DNA from: CAZTAR01 sp043813895
GTDB lineage: Bacteria; Planctomycetota; Phycisphaerae; UBA1845; UTPLA1
Assembly: GCA_043813895.1 (NCBI GenBank)
Contig: JBDRKQ010000242.1
Span: 1 to 27,303, forward strand
DNA length: 27,303 nucleotides
Reading direction: 5' to 3'
Part shown: positions 23,942-27,303 of the stretch, in pieces
Layout: each line of letters starts with the position of its first letter
Numbering within the stretch: the first letter of the stretch is position 1
Translations under genes and position numbers: made by a program
The notes under the pieces: model-generated
What the model saw: only the letters and a program-made list of their open reading frames with translations
The model's database searches: none
What the model was told of the DNA's origin: nothing

Positions 23942-24829
23942 ATGTCGAAGCCCACGCCCCAAAAGACGACCGGAGATTTCCAGCGGTTTGGCCGCGAAGG
24001 CCATCGCCCCGGCACCAGCCGCGCGATCGGCCAAGCCTTCTGCACCGCGCGCGACTTCATCGCGCGCGGCCTCGTCGCTCTCGGAGTCAAGCCAAACACC
24101 CTGACGATTGCCGGTTTCGTCGCCACCTGCGGCACCGCGGTCTGTTTCTTCCTCGGGGGCAGCCATTCCCACACCACGGCCGCGGTCTCTCCAGCGCCAC
24201 CGTACCTGCTCTACGCGGCCGGATTCCTCATCCTCGCGAGTGCTTTCGACATGCTCGATGGCGCCGTGGCCAGAATCGGCAACCTCGCAACGCCGTTCGG
24301 CGCGTTCCTCGATTCGGCGGTGGATCGGATGAGCGACGCAGTGGTTTACATCGCTCTCATCGGACACTTCCTGCTCATCGAAAACCTCACCTACGCAGTC
24401 CTCGCCGCCGTGGCCCTGACGAATGCCCTCCTCATCAGCTATACCAAAGCAAGGAGCGAGAACGTCATCCCCAACTGCGGCGTCGGCTACTGGCTGCGGG
24501 GCGAACGTTCCGCCGCGATCCTCATCGCCGCCTTCGCGGGCGCGGTGCCCGCCGTGCTTTGGCAGCAGGCGATTCTCCCCGGTTTCACCGTCCTCCGGCG
24601 GATCGTCTGGACGCATCGGGTCCTCGCAGCCAAAGTCGCCTCACAGCCTCTTCCGGATCCCGGTACCCCCACCGGCCCGGGCCGCTTCCTCAAACCCTGG
24701 CGATTCCCGCGCGGCTCGCTACCGTACGATCTGGTCACCGGCATCAACATCGCGTTCATCATCGCCACCCCGCATTGCCACCCCTTTTTCGGACCGGCCG
24801 CCGATCCTCTTCGGGCAATCCTGGTCTGA
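23942..24829 (+). CDS. CDP-alcohol phosphatidyltransferase family protein
   Basis: This 295-residue integral membrane enzyme exchanges CMP on a CDP-linked lipid or alcohol for another alcohol, building a phospholipid head group. The diagnostic metal and CDP motif is complete: D103-xx-D106-G107-xx-A110-R111-x8-G120-xxx-D124-xxx-D128. About six hydrophobic segments surround it. The N-terminal 30 residues are polar, and there is a Pro-rich linker (QPLPDPGTPTGPG) before the last segment. The frame is open upstream to 23855, but that part lies in repeat flank; the ATG at 23942 follows an extended -10 box by 7 nt and appears leaderless. It could be a phosphatidylglycerophosphate or phosphatidylinositol-phosphate synthase; the alcohol cannot be chosen from sequence. 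Confidence 0.88.
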   Translation: MSKPTPQKTTGDFQRFGREGHRPGTSRAIGQAFCTARDFIARGLVALGVKPNTLTIAGFVATCGTAVCFFLGGSHSHTTAAVSPAPPYLLYAAGFLILASAFDMLDGAVARIGNLATPFGAFLDSAVDRMSDAVVYIALIGHFLLIENLTYAVLAAVALTNALLISYTKARSENVIPNCGVGYWLRGERSAAILIAAFAGAVPAVLWQQAILPGFTVLRRIVWTHRVLAAKVASQPLPDPGTPTGPGRFLKPWRFPRGSLPYDLVTGINIAFIIATPHCHPFFGPAADPLRAILV

Positions 24830-24855
24830 CAGCGCTTGATCGTTCTCAGTCTGAA

Positions 24856-24942
24856 GAGCCGCGGGCTCCAGCCCGCGCGGCCGTCCGCAGGTGCAAAGCT
24901 CTTCGCACCGTGAGCAACCGCGCGGACTGAAGTCCGCGGCTC
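24856..24942. repeat. Palindromic repeat with three tandem hairpins
   Basis: GAGCCGCGG (24856-24864) and CCGCGGCTC (24934-24942) form perfect 9-bp inverted termini. Inside are CGCGGGCT/AGCCCGCG with almost no loop, GGTGC...GCACC, and GCGGACT/AGTCCGC. The GCGGGCTccAGCCCGC core is reminiscent of REP-type elements. It occupies the gap after the phosphatidyltransferase gene and may also end its transcript. Confidence 0.65.
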
Positions 24943-25071
24943 CTCGGCCGCGCATGCTGGAGTCCCCCGCTCAGGCAATGCCTCTTGGCGTTGTCCCGTC
25001 AGCCTGGTCCGACAGTCGCCGCCGCCAATGAGGCCATCTTCCTGAATGCCGCCCAACCGCAAAGAGCACCC

Positions 25072-25099
25072 TTGCATTCCCCGGAAACGGTGCTAACAT
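25072..25099 (+). promoter_or_regulatory. Promoter of tRNA-Pro
   Basis: TTGCAT (25072-25077) is followed after 16 nt by TAACAT (25094-25099), which also carries an upstream TGC (extended -10). The predicted start near 25106 is 13 nt before the mature tRNA. Confidence 0.55.
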
Positions 25100-25118
25100 G
25101 AGATCGAAGAACGAACCA

Positions 25119-25194
25119 CGGGGCGTAGCTCAGCCTGGTTTAGAGCGCTGCGTTCGGGACGCAGAGGTCGGAAGTTCAAATCTTCTCGCCCCGA
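25119..25194 (+). tRNA. tRNA-Pro (anticodon CGG)
   Basis: The 76-nt sequence folds as a full cloverleaf: acceptor CGGGGCG/CGCCCCG with discriminator A, D arm GCTC/GAGC, anticodon stem CTGCG/CGCAG with loop TTCGGGA, variable loop AGGTC, and T arm GGAAG/CTTCT with loop TTCAAAT. The anticodon CGG reads CCG (Pro). The 3' CCA is not encoded. Confidence 0.95.
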
Positions 25195-25349
25195 TTGGCT
25201 ACAAGTCCTTTCTTCGGCACGCCTTATCGCGCGGCATGTAACTGGCCTTGAACCGCGGTCGTCGCATGTGGGCCGTGGGGTACGTCTCCTCTAGTTTGAG
25301 GATTGACCAGCCGCGAGTTGATGTTTGCCTCCGCTCGCATGGTAGCGGT
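25195..25349. other. 155-bp gap between tRNA-Pro and the AraC-type regulator
   Basis: No gene or clear signal is found. A short T-rich stretch (TCCTTTCTTCGG) follows the tRNA but lacks a convincing preceding hairpin. Confidence 0.4.
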
Positions 25350-26255
25350 CTACACCGGCCGAACAGGACGCCCTTCGATGTAGCCGCGGTAGCCTTCCGG
25401 CCGGAGTTGGAAGCGCGGTCCGTCGTCGTCAGCCCACTTGAAGCCGTAGGTCTCCGGCCGGTAGGAGTTCATCACGTCCCAGAGTGACGCGATGGCGCTC
25501 TCGAAGTCCTTCTCCTCGAACGGCGGGCCCTGAAACACCATCATCTTGCAGGGGGTCAGCGTGGTGACCTCGAAGCCGTCGGGCACCTCGCCGTCGTAGT
25601 CGGCCGCGACCTCGACGCCTTGGACGTACTGAGAGGTCCCCGGTAACCGGAGACCTTCGGGCAGCCACATGCCCATCGGTTCCTGGAGCGTGTTCTGGAT
25701 GGTCGCAAGCTGGTCCCAGATGTCGCAGCCCAGCTCCTCGCAGTACTCGAAGTAGTGGTTCGCCTTCTTGCCACGCTTGACAATCATTTTGCGGGCTGGC
25801 CAATCGAGGACTTGCACAAAGACGGTTTCGGGTTTCTTGGTTTCGGCCATGGTCAGGTCTCCTCGTTGCCTCCGTGTGTACCAGTCTCGAAGCTGCGGAG
25901 GCAGGAACAGCTCGAGGGTCGCGCCGGTTCTGCGGAAGTGGGCTGGCGGCATACCGAACTGGCGGGCGAAGGCTCGCGTGAAACCTTCGTGAGAGTCGAA
26001 GACAAAATCAAAGGCGACATCAATGATCTTGCATGGCGTCGCCTGGAGCCTCGCGGCCGCCGCGGAAAGGCGGCGCAGCCGGATGTACTCGAACGGCGTC
26101 TTGCCCGTGACCTCCTTGAACAGCCTGGCTGCATGCCACTGCGAGTAGTGCGCTGCCCGGGCCAGTGAGGCCATGGTGATCTTGTCGCCGAGGTGCGACT
26201 CGATGTGCTCCTGCATCCGTTCTGCGGCCTTGATTCTGTCCCACTGCGTCAGCAT
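25350..26255 (-). CDS. AraC-family regulator with C-terminal GyrI-like effector domain
   Basis: This 301-residue protein has two domains. An N-terminal AraC/XylS DNA-binding domain covers about residues 5-110, with two helix-turn-helix units (ITMASLARAAHYSQWHAARLF, then a second ending in FTRAFARQFGMPPAHFRR). A C-terminal GyrI-like ligand-binding domain covers about 140-298. The family usually senses small hydrophobic or cationic compounds and activates efflux or stress genes. The frame is open upstream to 26420, but the ATG at 26255 has GTGGAG 5 nt upstream. A strong internal GAGGAG site precedes Met136 at the domain boundary. It is flanked by tRNA-Pro and a 713-bp gap, so no target gene is adjacent. 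Confidence 0.92.
   Translation of the reverse strand: MLTQWDRIKAAERMQEHIESHLGDKITMASLARAAHYSQWHAARLFKEVTGKTPFEYIRLRRLSAAAARLQATPCKIIDVAFDFVFDSHEGFTRAFARQFGMPPAHFRRTGATLELFLPPQLRDWYTRRQRGDLTMAETKKPETVFVQVLDWPARKMIVKRGKKANHYFEYCEELGCDIWDQLATIQNTLQEPMGMWLPEGLRLPGTSQYVQGVEVAADYDGEVPDGFEVTTLTPCKMMVFQGPPFEEKDFESAIASLWDVMNSYRPETYGFKWADDDGPRFQLRPEGYRGYIEGRPVRPV
25848..25864 (-). promoter_or_regulatory. Internal ribosome site and in-frame ATG at the AraC/GyrI domain boundary
   Basis: GAGGAG (25864-25859) lies 8 nt upstream of an in-frame ATG at 25850 (Met136 of the regulator). Initiation here would give a 166-residue protein consisting of the GyrI-like domain alone, starting MAETKKPETVFVQVLDWPAR. Confidence 0.5.
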
Positions 26256-26968
26256 CGATTCTCCACTTCCGTCCTGGAATAATATCCGCTGGCGACCAGG
26301 GTTGCTTGACCGCGGTTGCGAATCTGGAGACAACGCGGGCCGAATGAAGCGGGAGAGAGGAGCAAAAAGACGGTGGACTAGAGACACGAGGGGGACGACG
26401 GGCTTGAAGTTCGACTGCACGACCAGCCACTGACGATGTTTCTGGGCAATGGCGGTCGATGGTCACAGGTGAATCCCCATGGCAAGACGCACGCGACCGG
26501 CTGTCGCCAGGGCGTATTCTGTTTCGGGTCCGGCCGCTGAACCCCGCCGAATTCGCCGCAAGGTGCGCTCAATCACAGAGCGACGCCTCCGCAAGACGCG
26601 TGGGCAGCTCCGCCGCGCCGGCGGCGAAGAGTCCCAACCGTGGCCAGTCGGTTCGGTCTTCCACGTTCGACACGCACGTCGACGGGCTTTCTTATTATGG
26701 GAACGAGGCTGATGCCGTCGAGGCGAGCGTCCAAACACACGATTTCGAGTGGGCGGCGTTTGGCACGGTAGTTCGGTGCCGAGACGTCATCATGTCAACG
26801 GACCCACCCACGTGACTTTGTAATACGGACCTTCGGGTTCAAAACCCCCTTGCCGACCCCGCTAACGCAGTCCAACCCTAAAACCCGCGAAGGTCGGGCT
26901 AGATATTCTCTGTCACACATCGGTATGCCTGGGCGGTAGTACTCTGACGCCGTCGTACAATAATCGAG
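26256..26968. other. 713-bp divergent intergenic region without a convincing gene
   Basis: The region separates the AraC-type gene (minus) from the ECF sigma gene (plus). Open frames exist (such as 26459-26815, plus) but have no ribosome site, no recognisable motif and a composition like shadow frames. It should contain promoters for both genes. A TACAAT box at 26956-26961 is the only one I can point to. Confidence 0.5.
26956..26961 (+). promoter_or_regulatory. Putative -10 box for a leaderless ECF sigma transcript
   Basis: TACAAT ends exactly 7 nt before the ATG at 26969, the same geometry as at 23929-23942. There is no matching -35 box at 17 nt and no Shine-Dalgarno sequence, so the call is tentative. 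Confidence 0.3.
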
Positions 26969-27303
26969 ATGACCGTGTCCCCGGATTCTGAGGAAACCCA
27001 GAGGTTGCTCCGGCAACTCGCCGCTGGCGACCGACAGGCCATCGAGCGGTTGTTCACCATGCATCGAACTGATCTACGCCGTATCGTTGAATCACGCATG
27101 GAGCCCCGGCTGCGAGCCCGGGTGGATCCGTCCGACGTCGTGCAGGAGGCCCAACTCGATGTCCTCAACCGCCTGAACGACTATCTCGAGCGGCGTCCGA
27201 TGCCGTTTCGGCTCTGGCTGCGCAAGACAACCTACGAACGTCTGCTCAAGATCCGCCGTCGGCACGTCGAGGCGGCTCGGCGATCCACCCGTCGCGAGGC
27301 TTG
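26969..27303 (+). CDS. ECF-type RNA polymerase sigma factor, N-terminal part (truncated by window edge)
   Basis: This is the first 111 codons of a gene that runs off the right edge. The protein starts MTVSPDSEETQRLLRQLAAG, has a sigma-2 helix (DRQAIERLFTMHRTDLRRIV), and then MEPRLRARVDPSDVVQEAQL, the region 2 core that binds the -10 element and polymerase. The segment RRPMPFRLWLRKTTYERLL followed by KIRRRHVEAARRS matches the large planctomycete ECF group, members of which often sit next to Ser/Thr kinases. Region 4 and any such neighbour are outside the window. The ATG has no Shine-Dalgarno sequence but lies 7 nt after TACAAT, suggesting leaderless translation. Confidence 0.88.
   Translation, partial: MTVSPDSEETQRLLRQLAAGDRQAIERLFTMHRTDLRRIVESRMEPRLRARVDPSDVVQEAQLDVLNRLNDYLERRPMPFRLWLRKTTYERLLKIRRRHVEAARRSTRREA

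Noticed and set aside
26459..26815. Plus-strand ORF of 118 codons between the AraC-type and ECF genes
   Set aside because: No ribosome site, no conserved motif and shadow-frame composition; an overlapping minus-strand frame of similar quality exists.
26834..26849. T-arm-like sequence GGGTTCAAAACCC suggesting a tRNA fragment or attachment site
   Set aside because: No acceptor stem, anticodon arm or D arm can be built around it, and no integrase is present.

Overview
The window looks like a chromosomal segment of a GC-rich member of the Planctomycetota. The class cannot be fixed from sequence alone. The lineage call rests on four things: a small basic protein of the Planctomycetes/Verrucomicrobia/Chlamydiae type, an ECF sigma factor whose N-terminal half reads like the large planctomycete ECF group, two GroEL paralogues around one GroES, and palindromic dispersed repeats of a kind I associate with planctomycete genomes. 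No phage, transposase, CRISPR array or plasmid gene is visible.

Bases 1-16468 hold one long minus-strand cluster. Read in transcription order it is rpoB, a GNAT-type acetyltransferase, rpoC, rpsL, rpsG, groEL, groES, a second groEL, dnaJ and grpE (cut by the window edge). RNA polymerase and str ribosomal genes therefore run straight into a complete chaperone set. fusA and tuf, which commonly follow rpsG, are absent, and rplJ/rplL do not precede rpoB here. Most gaps in the cluster contain a strong hairpin. RpoB carries an insertion of about 230 residues.

Bases 16469-17054 are a divergent intergenic region. It is followed by a plus-strand MazG-like pyrophosphohydrolase gene, then by convergent minus-strand genes for a PAS histidine kinase and a lipoprotein. 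Each of these last two has a nine-G run in its coding strand.

Bases 19943-23588 form a minus-strand group in the order selD, a single-TM hypothetical protein, the small basic protein, and a class I aminotransferase. The selD gene is the main discovery. Its reading frame extends through an in-frame TGA into a perfect SelD N-terminus, so the enzyme is itself predicted to be a selenoprotein, and a SECIS-like hairpin starts 8 nt after the TGA.

Bases 23589-27303 contain a cloverleaf-like repeat, a CDP-alcohol phosphatidyltransferase that is probably translated from a leaderless mRNA, a second palindromic repeat, tRNA-Pro(CGG), an AraC/GyrI-like regulator with a strong internal start site, and the 5' part of an ECF sigma factor gene. 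An 84-bp repeat with inverted termini occurs twice, at 5597-5680 and 19879-19962, in opposite orientation. Its second copy supplies the last codons and the stop of the aminotransferase gene.
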